35,375 nt of DNA, from contig JALQPE010002230.1 of the NCBI GenBank assembly GCA_030407315.1, positions 1-35,375 on the forward strand, read 5' to 3'. Shown here piece after piece: positions 9,253-20,420 of this stretch; the first letter of the stretch is position 1, and every line of letters begins with the position of its first letter. The position numbers and the translations under genes were made by a program. The stretch is from Asparagopsis taxiformis. Its lineage: Eukaryota > Rhodophyta > Florideophyceae > Bonnemaisoniales > Bonnemaisoniaceae. A model generated the notes under the pieces. It was not told the DNA's origin. It saw only the letters and a list, made by a program, of their open reading frames with translations, and did not search any database.

Positions 9253-11565
9253 TTTGGTGTATTTCGGGGGAATATTTTTGAAATAGGGAAATTTCAGAAT
9301 GGGCGAATCTGGGTGTAATGCATATCGCTGGAGAGCTACTTTGGAGCAAATTACAATGGTACTCATTTGGTTGGTTCAGTGCTCATAGTTACTAAGCTAT
9401 TCAAACTTCTATTTTGGAAGCAAAAATGACCTATCAGTTGTGCATTGTTCTGAATTTTAAATTTTTATTTCCGATTTTCAATATCACGTGGTCTGTCTCT
9501 CATGGTAATAAAGCGTTTGAGCTGGTATGATGCGTATCGCATCCTGAAATCTCAAAATTTTTTATGCTTGCAACAAGAAAGTGCACATGAGCCATCAGAT
9601 CGTTTTCAAAACACACCGACGGTGGTGTATCCAATCGGTTACTGTTAGACCAAGCTTGTATGAAATAGAAGATGGATCTGGAGGATGTGAAGATTTGGAC
9701 GAATAAGTTAATGTTGATGATGAATGTCTCGCATGGCATGTCGGTGCATTGGAAAATGGCAGAAATAGCAACTTTCATCGCATCGCTCGTGGATCTACAG
9801 TGCCATCGCATCTATCCATCCGTCTAACATCCGCCTCTGCCGCACCAATATCTCTTCCCCCACCACTCTGCTTCCTGCATGTCTAACTAGCGCGCAAGCT
9901 TCCGAAGATGCAGAGCATTCCGCGCGAAAGGAACCGCTCTATCCAAGTCACGAACTAGACATCGTCCACCGTGCTACCTTTCGCCAACCATCACTACGTC
10001 ACACTGTACGAGAAGCGCTTTGCCAAGCGGTAAATTAGCTCTGCTACCGCGATTTCTTCACCCTCCCTTACAGACGCATTCATGAGCTCGTGCCCATCGT
10101 CACCGCCTTTCAGAGCTGCGATATTGGGTAATAGAAGCGTCTCACCCTTCGCAAAGCCTCATGTCTCAATGTTTACATATGAACTGGAAATGAAGGAGGT
10201 TATTGGAAGTCATGAAGCGAACTATTATGCGCAATACATGATCATTACCCCAAGTTTCATTATCGCACAATCATGGTAACAACAGCATGCATTTTATCTT
10301 CATCATCTGCACTGCAGTTCATGAGCTATGGTTAAGATGATGAAGTTGGATAGACCAATGTTCCATCTACATCTTTAAGAAGAAGGTAACACGCGTAGAG
10401 GTCGATGGCATGGCCGTATCATACCCCGTGTATGTTATACAAGTTCAAGTAAGCGCGGATGCTTCAGCAAAGCGATTGGTAACAAACGGATACCATGCAT
10501 TAGAAGAGTCGGTGCAGTGCGAACTTCGTGCATCGCGATGAAGTTTTGAACATGTACTGGGTTTATTCCGGACAGCCTATCTCATTGAACAATTATACAG
10601 CTAACTGGTAATGATTTATCAACATTTAACGATACGAAGACAATGTGCATGATGTGCATGGCTGTATATATGTACATGAGTGGAAAGTTCTAATGCGGAC
10701 CTTGCGGGATGCTTGCAAGCGCATGCATATGTCTGTATATACGGGAGTGGCTTTTACAGGCTTTGGAATCTCCCTCCGCGAGCCTCTTTCATGCTCTGCC
10801 ATACTCAGTACGGAATGCCCGTGGTCAAACTGCGCAGCTGAATTTAAGGTAGCGCAGAGCTTGACTCACCCATGACGAATTTAATGCATCTATGTACATC
10901 TCAATTGTGTACTCTACAACAGTTACTCTTGGAAGTATACGGCTTCGAGCATATGCGATGCATCCGAGGGAATCCAATTCAACACCGGCCATATGTAACC
11001 CAGATAGTTGATAGTGGAGAAGCAGAATCCTTTTCATAGACGTTCCGAATTGAGTATACTCAATTCAAGAGTATACTGTTTTCTCATCGCTGTCAACAAA
11101 CGAAATCATTCACTAAAGTTTGCTATCCATGTGCATTGATTATGTGCAAGAAAAATCACCCAGCACAATAGCTGAAGCAAAATACATGAAGGAGAGAAGA
11201 GAATCGACGGGAAATCATTGGATCAGACTATGAAATCGCATATGGTGCAGTCATTGAAGTACCTACTGCCCGACTTGCACCGCAAATTGTGCCATAGTTG
11301 AAGCACTTGCTGTAGCTTTTCTAGAACGAGTATTGTTTAATTGATTCACATCGCATCGCACAAATTTTCTATTTTGCTTGTGTACTCTTCTGTTGCATGT
11401 TTGCACAAACAGCACAGATTCGCTCATTTGTCTCGCCTCCACTGCATAAGTCATGCACCTTTTTTCGGCACTTTGTGCAAACAGTGAGTAGGCGCTCGGC
11501 CCGTTGAGCATCAGGGTTATTTGCGAGGATACATAACGGTCCTGATGCACATATCACGGACTTTC
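9245..11565 (+). repeat. Left terminal inverted repeat (2,321 bp)
   Basis: This is the reverse complement of 18095-20416, with one net 1-nt length difference (AAA versus AAAA near 9290). Apart from the C-terminal zinc-finger coding part of the methyltransferase gene (11369-11565), I see no gene in its 2.1 kb. The short frames here are unconvincing. It contains a perfect 20-bp palindrome at 11047-11066. Confidence 0.93.
11047..11066. repeat. Perfect 20-bp palindrome in left TIR
   Basis: GAATTGAGTATACTCAATTC is exactly self-complementary. It is followed by a second, partial copy of its core (AAGAGTATAC). The mirror copy lies at 18594-18613. It may be a binding site for an element-encoded protein, but its function is unknown. 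Confidence 0.7.
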
Positions 11566-14265
11566 TCGATGATGGACCATTGGTTGTATTGGGGCGTGAT
11601 AGTTCCGTAGTTTCTCTATTTTCGGATGAGATATGTGAGGAATACGCAATATCGTTCTGGTCAGAAAGATTTGTGGCATCTGAGCTCTTCTCAGAGGGAT
11701 CAGCATCGGTTTCAGACTGCTCTTGTCTCTCTTTGCCGAATTCATCTTCTTGGAACTCTTCAGTATCTTCGGTACTGGAGTTGGATCCGAATCGGGAAAG
11801 GATACAAATAGTCTCAGCCTGTGAATCGCCTACTCCCAGTGTCCGAGATCTTGTATTACGAGTGCTCTGTGTTGAATTATTTATGTCCTCCGCGCACCTC
11901 AGTAAACGATTCCTAGCCAATCTGAAACAATCGCTGCTCTGCTCCACAAGTGTGCAAGACCTTCTTGTGGCGAGGCAGGCAATTCCAGTTGTCATTGTAC
12001 CTGCATACGTGTCCAACACATTCCCATCCTCCGGAGCGAATGTAGTCATAATCTCTGCCAAAAGGAATGGATTCTTCTCTTCGACACGCACTCTAGCTCG
12101 GCTGTTTGGGTATGTGAGCTTGTTCCTAACTATAGGAATGTTATCGATAACATTGAATTTTCGTTTGTGGGATACTCGAAGCAGACAGTATTGAGATTGG
12201 AGATTTGCTTTGAAACCAGATGGGTGTTGCCCGGCACATCTACCAACTAGTGCAAATTCCACGGCATTCTGTGGGAATGTGTTATTTCTTGTACGTTGGA
12301 GTCCGGAACTCTCTTTGACAAATGTCAGTGGATGTTGCATCATTGAAATATCTGTTGTCCGGAATGCATTGAACCATCTTGGCAGTAAATGAAATGATGA
12401 AAATATCACGACATATCCGCCCGGCTTAACCATTCTTCTCGTGAACTGTACAAATGACTCCATCTCAGCATCGTCTATGTAATCACTGTACTCAGACCCT
12501 GTATGAGAGGCATTTGGTTTCACATATATGGAGGATCCGTTAGCACGAGGTCGAACGTTTGCTCTTCAGATACAACAGTGTTGCGATAGTGCTGCCAGGA
12601 CATTTGGTAGCATCTTATATTGTATGATTCAAGCAGAAAAATCTCATTTGAGTCCTTTGTTCCTGTACTAGTATCCAATCTTTCGGATGTTTGAGTGTGA
12701 GGTACTGAAACTGAGTTTGCCTTGGACTGCTGAGAGGAAATTTTTTTCTTACCAATATCCTGCTCGCCGATGGAGGTGGATGATTGTTTGCCAGTCTGGA
12801 TGCTAGAGTCATCTGCATTTAAAGTTTCCAAATCTTCTGCATCTTCGTCTGAAGCACTAGGTGCACACTTCGGGCCTGGTTCCTGTGGTTCCTGAGTCTC
12901 GGCAGGGTTTTGATGCAGTGAAGGTTCTGATGAGTTGAGTTCATTACCTGATTCGATGTTTCCCTGAGGATCGCATTTTTCTCGGAGAACACGGCTTTGT
13001 GTATCCATATACTTCTTCATCATCCAATCGAACTGAGATGGACAAGCACTCTTGAATACCTTGAGCAATGAAGGAAGTATGTCAATGTCATTTCCAGCGT
13101 TACTGAGTACCTCTTCATCGAGAACAAACGTACGAAGAAGATTTTTCTGAATTACTTCCAGGTCTTTCGGCCATACATCGGAACCCAGGAAGCGTTGAAA
13201 CTTCTCGGCCTCAAGACGAGCAGCTTTGGCTGCTACAACTTGTTTTTGCATGACAGCCGCGGGGACAGTACGAAAGTTGTTCTGCTTGCAGTACATCTGC
13301 GCACGGTAAAGAGAATTGATTTGGTCCGCTTCAGTGGAGTTCATGAACGCAGAGGAGCCTTTGAGAGTATTCGTAGAGATCATATCTCTATACACTCTAC
13401 AGTCAAGGGTTGGGAGTGGATTGAGTGAGCGTCCCTGCGATGATGCTCTCTGTTTCTCATAAGATCTCGCGAGCTCCGGGTGTTCCCCGTTCACCAATTC
13501 CCCAACCTTCTCCAGCACAATGCTAGATAGTTTCATAACACACCCAGCAAGCTGTCTCTGAGTGCTAGTCGACCTTCCATCCCCTCCTGCGTAAAAATCA
13601 GCGACTGCTGTTACGAATCCCTTAGGGATCCTAGAATCATCCAGACATCGCTCCCTTTTCAACGTATTACAGTCGTCATGAAGAGATTTCATAAGGTCGA
13701 AAACTGTCGTTTTGATGATGTAAGAGTCCTCCTGAAGAGCGTTCCTTGCTCGAGCGTACGCACGAAGCTTATCTAAGGGTGATGGGTTTATGCACAAAAC
13801 AGTCCAAGAGAACCCAGCCCATTGCTCTGGTGACTTTTCCATCAAGCGCTGAAGAACAAGGAGGCGGTGAAAGCCATCTACGATTCCGAACCAAGCCGCA
13901 AACTTTTGAACTTCCTTTTCTGCATCTTCGTTGTTCATTCCATGTTCCTCCGTGAGATAGGATTTCGGATAACTGCGAAAAGCACCTTCAAGTTTAACAA
14001 CGACAGCTTTGTTCCCGGCACTGCTTATTCCTCTCTCTATTATTCCATTTTGAGCCCCACTTCCGGTTGTGAAGCTGTGCTCTAGTCTATCGAGGCCTGA
14101 AGGAGATATGTGACGAACTTTTGTGAGAGGCACGCATGATCTTGGGTCTACCTGAATGATTCTTGCACCTTCTTCTATGTCGCCAAATAGGATTTGAACA
14201 CGCTGGATTTTCATGGGTGGAACATCTTTCTCACTTTTTTTCCTTGGTGTAGACTTTCGCGGCAT
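11369..14265 (-). CDS. Element-borne ParB-methyltransferase with C-terminal PHD-like finger; frame broken at motif IV
   Basis: The likely start is the ATG at 14263-14265 (MPRKSTPRKKSEKD, a basic nuclear-targeting-like N-terminus). The order is: ParB-like module with VDPRSCVPLTKVRHISP and VDGFHRLLVLQRL (DGFHR at about residues 130-134); a helical middle; a Ser/Glu-rich linker; then the amino-methyltransferase. The methyltransferase shows LVLTDPPY (motif IV), then RRMVKPGGYVVIFSSFH, then NVLDTYAGTMTTGIAC (SAM-binding motif I). Motif IV before motif I indicates a beta-class N6-adenine/N4-cytosine methyltransferase. The C-terminus is a Cys/His finger (CTKCRKKVHDLC...CAVC) encoded in the TIR. Directly after DPPY an ATATAT run produces ATG TGA at 12520-12525. 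The rest continues in another frame (12526-11369), as if one AT unit had been gained. It is divergent from the transposase (1.38 kb). Confidence 0.85.
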
Positions 14266-15647
14266 TCTGCAACAAATCACAAACAACACTGCAATGCCTA
14301 TGGAAGAGTCTCTGAACAGTCACACTTCATATATTGCCAATAGACCCAGAACTTCCGATAGATCAGTACCTATCTTCTCAAGATTAGTATTGCAACGTCA
14401 GCGGAGCGAAAGGGATAGTGTTCAAACGCGTAGTTGGGATGATGAAAACAATGGATCGATTCTATACGCCGGCTAAAGAAGAATATTAAAGCTTCGATCT
14501 TCCATGAAATATTCAGCCGAGTGCAGCACAGTGGGAATGAAATCTATCACGATTTTCCTTGACAAGCGTCTAGTTTCATTGTGAAGAACCTATCTATCGA
14601 CCAATATTGAAAATGCCCTAGACATGACTTGTATCATATATCGTGAGAACCTGTCATTTCATCTGTGCCAGCCGTACGTTTGGTTTAGAAATTGTAGCTG
14701 ACCTTTAATCAGAATGACTATTGGCCCTTGATTACACTGTACTGGTTACAATGCGTAGACCATACATGGAATTCTCCACCGTGTTAAAATGGCATCTTTC
14801 CATTGGTTGACGGAAACCGCCATGTGCTTCTCCAATCTCTTCATTTCGAAAATGCCCCAAAGATGGTAGCCGTTTGCTTCATTTGTAGCTGCCCCGCTGT
14901 AAAAACACTTTGAGGTATAAGACCACAGATGCTCACCAACTGCCACGAGACCACTTCAATTCAGACACGTATTGATCTGTTCCTGTGAGCGAGTTTCCAC
15001 ATGCGCTCTAGACACGTCACGTTTGACGTGTGGCCCGGGATGTTGGATTCTCATGAGAAACCACCATCCGTGGATAGCTCATCCCTTCACAGGCCTCAAA
15101 TCTGATGAAATTGAATCTAACAGGATAAGAAGGCCTTGCCATCGAGAAATATCATTCTGCCTAATGTAACGAATTAGTTTTGAAACATATCCTTCTATTG
15201 AGAAACGAAAGTTTCTGGAGAGAGATGTTACAGTCCCGTACAAACTGCACGAAACATCACTAAAGCCACTGGTAGTGGGGAGCAAGACCACTGAGTACAC
15301 TCGGCCAGTACGTACGGTAAGTGGCGCCGAAAATTGGAATCAATTCGTTCAATGAGTTCCTCTCTTCGCACCAGTCCGAATATCGCTGGAGCTGAACGGA
15401 ACATTGAATATTAGTATGGATGATAGATGAAGTTATCGGCTTTCGGGATATGCACGATGATGAACCTAACTCAAATCAATTTAACGTAACTGGAAATCCT
15501 CTGCCATCACTCCACATCTGCCACAGTCAGACATTGAACTCTTCAGGATTCACGGTTCAACTGAACCCAATTCACGTTTCTTCTACTAGTTGACGCGTCT
15601 CCCACTCCTCAAAATCTGGTCCTTGTGTCATTATCACTGGTCTTTTC
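14266..15647. promoter_or_regulatory. Divergent intergenic region of the transposon
   Basis: 1.38 kb separate the methyltransferase start from the transposase start. I see no credible gene. The small frames at 14746-14946, 14972-15169 and 15079-15300 have no recognisable features. The region presumably drives both genes outward. No specific promoter element was identified. Confidence 0.4.
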
Positions 15648-18041
15648 ATGTCATCCCTCTCAGATTCGGTTTGCATCAACTGCGATGAAGATGAACCTGT
15701 ACTGTCGAGTCCAATTCCTTCACATTTAAGGCTCTCTACTACATTTACCTCAATTGAAACTCCGGAATCGACGCACTTTTTGAATCATCTTCCTACATAT
15801 CACCGAAATGGAAAGCCTACACCCTACCGATACTATATTTCTGGTATTTGTAAGCCTTTAAGTCCAAGTTTATCCAGGCGTCGTTACAAATTGAAGGAAA
15901 GGACTCCACGAGCCGACTCGGTAAGTTCTCTAAAAAAATGGAGGCTGGAGCAGTCCCAGACAAGTCTCAACCCGTTCGAAATGAATAGAACCTGCTGCGT
16001 GAAACTAGAATGCTTCCGACGAATTGCTACGAACGGTTCTATCGGCTATACATTTGAAACATATAAGCGAATAATGGCAATGGAGCGAGAGGAAAGGAAA
16101 CGGACTCTACTTTTGATGCTCAAGCCCGATGAAGGGCAATTCTATTTCAACAACGAACGGGTTTGTGGAGAATTCCTTCGATTGGGTTTCGGGTTTTCTC
16201 GAACACTGCAGAGCTGCGTTAAAGGTACTTCATGTGCCCCTGCGTCTAGGTCCGTTGCAGCATTGCCAAGGGCTCCCCGCGAATTCTTATCCCATAAGGA
16301 ATCTATTCTCATGTTTCTTGAATCACTTGCGGACACTACGGCACAAATTATGCCTGACAGAGACGAAAAGCACTTACCGGCATTCAAGAAAACCGCAGTC
16401 TATGAGCAGTTTCGGGAGAATTATGAAGAATATGAAAGTGATGGTTCCGTTCGAGTACCTCCCTCGAAGAGCTACTTCTTTAACATATGGAAACGTCATT
16501 CTTCGCATATCAAAGTTAGAAAGCACCACAGGTTCACGAAGTGCTCCGAGTGTGAGCTTCTAAGGTCTGAACTTGACAAGTGCGGTCTCAATGAAAATCG
16601 TGCCAAACCTCTTAGGGATCGTCAAAAGATTCATTATGAATACATTGCTAGAGAAAGGCTTGCATACTCTATGAAAGCAAAGATGGCCGCGAGGAACCCG
16701 AAATCTTACTGCTCATTCGTGATAGATGGTGCAGACCAATCCGCTTTTGGATTGCCGCATTTTGTCTTTGACACGAAATCTTCCAGGGGTGAGAAACTAA
16801 AGGTGAAGTTAATTGGCTCGCTAGAGCATGGCTCAGTGAACAACTTGACATTGTTTCTTCTCACTGAAGAGTTTGAAACTGGAGGGAATCATATAATTGA
16901 AACAATACATCGAGTACTGCAGATGAAGTTCGATACTGGAGCACTACCAAAAACCCTATTTCTACAGCTTGACAACTGCACTAGGGAAAATAAGAACCGG
17001 TATGTGATGGCTTATATCGAAACGTTAGTAAGCCGGGGTATCTTTGATGAAGTACAAGTCTCGTTCCTCCCAATCGGCCATACACACTCTGACATTGACC
17101 AATGTTTCAGTCGAACTTCTCAAAGGTTGCGAACTAATGAAGCGTTGAATATGGAACAGATGATGGAGGAACTAAAAATGTGCTACAATCCTGCACCTGT
17201 GGTTGTTCGGATGAAACATGTCGTAAACTTTTCGGGCTTGTGCATTCTCCAAGGATGCCTCCGAAAAATACCTTCATTCAGTCATTACCGGTTCTTCCGG
17301 TTCACCAGGACAGCTCGAGGAGGTCAGAGTTTTGAAGATGGAGTTCTTTCGAGCGGTACAAAATGCGCTGTCCGCGTGGCCTGTCTGGATGATTGGATTC
17401 CTCTTGATGAATCATCTCCTGAGACAGGCTTCATTAAATTTCCCCCAGACCTGAAGCTTACACCTGTTTCCAAACTTCGATCCCCTGATAACGTAATAAG
17501 CATAAACAAGTGCTTGGAGTCATGCGAGGAAAGGATTTCGAATGCTTCTGTTCTTCGTTCGCTAAGAGAATTGAGAGACCAAGTTTATTGTGACCGAGAC
17601 GATCCGTTCCATTGGGATCTGGCACACTCATTTGAGATGAACCAAACGCATATCCTGGATGATTCCGGAGAGGAAGACAATTGCAATTATATTCATCCAG
17701 GTATTGGATTCGAGTACAACTCTGGTGAGATGGTGGCAGTTAAGACCTCATCATCAGATTGTCCATTTTGGGTTGCTGAGATTCTATCCATCTCCCAGAG
17801 ATCGGAGGATAACGTAATAACCAGGATCAAAATCAGATGGTACGAGCAGTACAGAAATGACACTGATATCTTCACTGCAAGATATGCTCCAAGCAATACA
17901 AAAATCGGGAAAAGAAATGTCCCTTTCATTCAGGAAATCAGTGTTCAGACAATATTGGTGAAGTTCGGACGGCTGAAGAGGGATAAAAGAATTAGTGTAA
18001 AAGATGCCAAGAGCATCCGAAGCTCTCTTGGGGTTGCATGA
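15648..18041 (+). CDS. DUF7869-type DDE transposase/integrase-like protein
   Basis: This is a 797-aa intronless frame with an ATG at 15648. It is the probable transposase of the 11-kb element. A Cys-containing region (FTKCSECELLRSEL, about residue 297) precedes an RNase H-like core. The core has three conserved acidic blocks: VIDGADQSAF (about 355), LQLDNCTRENKNRY (about 438) and FLPIGHTHSDIDQCFSR (about 473). These are the signature blocks of a eukaryotic family commonly labelled DUF7869. The catalytic reading as a DDE/DDD triad is inferred. Residues about 680-770 look BAH/Tudor-like (MVAVKTSSSDCPFWVAEIL, then IKIRWYEQY). The frame stops at 18039-18041, 53 bp before the right TIR. A one-base change at the GGGG near 18030 would extend it into the TIR-encoded zinc finger. 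Confidence 0.85.
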   Translation: MSSLSDSVCINCDEDEPVLSSPIPSHLRLSTTFTSIETPESTHFLNHLPTYHRNGKPTPYRYYISGICKPLSPSLSRRRYKLKERTPRADSVSSLKKWRLEQSQTSLNPFEMNRTCCVKLECFRRIATNGSIGYTFETYKRIMAMEREERKRTLLLMLKPDEGQFYFNNERVCGEFLRLGFGFSRTLQSCVKGTSCAPASRSVAALPRAPREFLSHKESILMFLESLADTTAQIMPDRDEKHLPAFKKTAVYEQFRENYEEYESDGSVRVPPSKSYFFNIWKRHSSHIKVRKHHRFTKCSECELLRSELDKCGLNENRAKPLRDRQKIHYEYIARERLAYSMKAKMAARNPKSYCSFVIDGADQSAFGLPHFVFDTKSSRGEKLKVKLIGSLEHGSVNNLTLFLLTEEFETGGNHIIETIHRVLQMKFDTGALPKTLFLQLDNCTRENKNRYVMAYIETLVSRGIFDEVQVSFLPIGHTHSDIDQCFSRTSQRLRTNEALNMEQMMEELKMCYNPAPVVVRMKHVVNFSGLCILQGCLRKIPSFSHYRFFRFTRTARGGQSFEDGVLSSGTKCAVRVACLDDWIPLDESSPETGFIKFPPDLKLTPVSKLRSPDNVISINKCLESCEERISNASVLRSLRELRDQVYCDRDDPFHWDLAHSFEMNQTHILDDSGEEDNCNYIHPGIGFEYNSGEMVAVKTSSSDCPFWVAEILSISQRSEDNVITRIKIRWYEQYRNDTDIFTARYAPSNTKIGKRNVPFIQEISVQTILVKFGRLKRDKRISVKDAKSIRSSLGVA

Positions 18042-18094
18042 CAGTTTGATGGGCTCCCCAGGAAATGAAACCCACCTTGAATTACCATCACCGG

Positions 18095-18291
18095 GAAAGT
18101 CCGTGATATGTGCATCAGGACCGTTATGTATCCTCGCAAATAACCCTGATGCTCAACGGGCCGAGCGCCTACTCACTGTTTGCACAAAGTGCCGAAAAAA
18201 GGTGCATGACTTATGCAGTGGAGGCGAGACAAATGAGCGAATCTGTGCTGTTTGTGCAAACATGCAACAGAAGAGTACACAAGCAAAATAG
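18095..18291 (+). pseudogene. TIR-encoded PHD-like zinc finger, second copy downstream of the transposase
   Basis: This encodes the same C-terminal 65 residues as the element's methyltransferase, ending KSTQAK-stop. The metal-binding pattern is C-x6-C, then CTKCRKKVHDLC, then C-x2-C, resembling a PHD-type Cys4-His-Cys3 finger with one long loop. The open frame begins upstream of the TIR (from about 18004), overlapping the transposase 3' end in the +1 frame. It could be a passive by-product of the inverted repeat. It could also be a real C-terminal domain of the transposase, reached by a frame change at the GGGG near 18030. Confidence 0.6.
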
Positions 18292-18593
18292 AAAATTTGT
18301 GCGATGCGATGTGAATCAATTAAACAATACTCGTTCTAGAAAAGCTACAGCAAGTGCTTCAACTATGGCACAATTTGCGGTGCAAGTCGGGCAGTAGGTA
18401 CTTCAATGACTGCACCATATGCGATTTCATAGTCTGATCCAATGATTTCCCGTCGATTCTCTTCTCTCCTTCATGTATTTTGCTTCAGCTATTGTGCTGG
18501 GTGATTTTTCTTGCACATAATCAATGCACATGGATAGCAAACTTTAGTGAATGATTTCGTTTGTTGACAGCGATGAGAAAACAGTATACTCTT

Positions 18594-18613
18594 GAATTGA
18601 GTATACTCAATTC
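18594..18613. repeat. Perfect 20-bp palindrome in right TIR
   Basis: This is the mirror copy of the GAATTGAGTATACTCAATTC palindrome at 11047-11066. Confidence 0.7.
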
Positions 18614-20416
18614 GGAACGTCTATGAAAAGGATTCTGCTTCTCCACTATCAACTATCTGGGTTACATATGGCCGGTGTTGAATTGGATTCCCTCGGATGC
18701 ATCGCATATGCTCGAAGCCGTATACTTCCAAGAGTAACTGTTGTAGAGTACACAATTGAGATGTACATAGATGCATTAAATTCGTCATGGGTGAGTCAAG
18801 CTCTGCGCTACCTTAAATTCAGCTGCGCAGTTTGACCACGGGCATTCCGTACTGAGTATGGCAGAGCATGAAAGAGGCTCGCGGAGGGAGATTCCAAAGC
18901 CTGTAAAAGCCACTCCCGTATATACAGACATATGCATGCGCTTGCAAGCATCCCGCAAGGTCCGCATTAGAACTTTCCACTCATGTACATATATACAGCC
19001 ATGCACATCATGCACATTGTCTTCGTATCGTTAAATGTTGATAAATCATTACCAGTTAGCTGTATAATTGTTCAATGAGATAGGCTGTCCGGAATAAACC
19101 CAGTACATGTTCAAAACTTCATCGCGATGCACGAAGTTCGCACTGCACCGACTCTTCTAATGCATGGTATCCGTTTGTTACCAATCGCTTTGCTGAAGCA
19201 TCCGCGCTTACTTGAACTTGTATAACATACACGGGGTATGATACGGCCATGCCATCGACCTCTACGCGTGTTACCTTCTTCTTAAAGATGTAGATGGAAC
19301 ATTGGTCTATCCAACTTCATCATCTTAACCATAGCTCATGAACTGCAGTGCAGATGATGAAGATAAAATGCATGCTGTTGTTACCATGATTGTGCGATAA
19401 TGAAACTTGGGGTAATGATCATGTATTGCGCATAATAGTTCGCTTCATGACTTCCAATAACCTCCTTCATTTCCAGTTCATATGTAAACATTGAGATATG
19501 AGGCTTTGCGAAGGGTGAGACGCTTCTATTACCCAATATCGCAGCTCTGAAAGGCGGTGACGATGGGCACGAGCTCATGAATGCGTCTGTAAGGGAGGGT
19601 GAAGAAATCGCGGTAGCAGAGCTAATTTACCGCTTGGCAAAGCGCTTCTCGTACAGTGTGACGTAGTGATGGTTGGCGAAAGGTAGCACGGTGGACGATG
19701 TCTAGTTCGTGACTTGGATAGAGCGGTTCCTTTCGCGCGGAATGCTCTGCATCTTCGGAAGCTTGCGCGCTAGTTAGACATGCAGGAAGCAGAGTGGTGG
19801 GGGAAGAGATATTGGTGCGGCAGAGGCGGATGTTAGACGGATGGATAGATGCGATGGCACTGTAGATCCACGAGCGATGCGATGAAAGTTGCTATTTCTG
19901 CCATTTTCCAATGCACCGACATGCCATGCGAGACATTCATCATCAACATTAACTTATTCGTCCAAATCTTCACATCCTCCAGATCCATCTTCTATTTCAT
20001 ACAAGCTTGGTCTAACAGTAACCGATTGGATACACCACCGTCGGTGTGTTTTGAAAACGATCTGATGGCTCATGTGCACTTTCTTGTTGCAAGCATAAAA
20101 AATTTTGAGATTTCAGGATGCGATACGCATCATACCAGCTCAAACGCTTTATTACCATGAGAGACAGACCACGTGATATTGAAAATCGGAAATAAATATT
20201 TAAAATTCAGAACAATGCACAACTGATAGGTCATTTTTGCTTCCAAAATAGAAGTTTGAATAGCTTGGTAACTATGAGCACTGAACCAACCAAATGAGTA
20301 CCATTGTAATTTGCTCCAAAGTAGCTCTCCAGCGATATGCATTACACCCAGATTCGCCCATTCTGAAATTTTCCCTATTTCAAAAATATTCCCCCGAAAT
20401 ACACCAAACTAGTGTT

Positions 20417-20420
20417 CATG
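20417..20420 (+). repeat. Target-site duplication CATG (right)
   Basis: CATG immediately follows the terminal CTAGTGTT. Together with 9241-9244 it forms the 4-bp target duplication. Downstream CTCTAATCTATTCC continues the interrupted gene. Confidence 0.85.

Larger units (their letters stand above)
9245..20416. mobile_element. 11,172-bp DNA transposon with 2.3-kb TIRs, carrying DDE transposase and ParB-methyltransferase
   Basis: The element has terminal inverted repeats at 9245-11565 and 18095-20416, ends in AACACTAG...CTAGTGTT and is flanked by CATG duplications. The unique interior (11566-18094, 6.5 kb) holds two divergent genes: a ParB-methyltransferase on the minus strand and a DUF7869-type DDE transposase on the plus strand. 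Each reads outward into a TIR. I found four differences between the TIRs by eye (positions near 9290, 9393, 9463 and 10163), so they are close to identical. Insertion is recent, or the arms are kept alike by gene conversion. It sits inside the methyltransferase domain of another gene of the same kind. Confidence 0.92.
18095..20416 (-). repeat. Right terminal inverted repeat (2,322 bp)
   Basis: This is the reverse complement of 9245-11565. It begins at the GAAAGTCCGTGATATGTGCA shared with the methyltransferase gene tail and ends in CTAGTGTT. It carries a second copy of the zinc-finger coding segment on the plus strand (18095-18291), the 20-bp palindrome (18594-18613), and no other gene that I can support. 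Confidence 0.93.

Noticed and set aside
9245..11368. Small frames inside the TIRs (for example 9500-9811, 10082-10279, 10645-10875)
   Set aside because: They recur only because the TIR is duplicated. They lack recognisable motifs and a consistent coding character.
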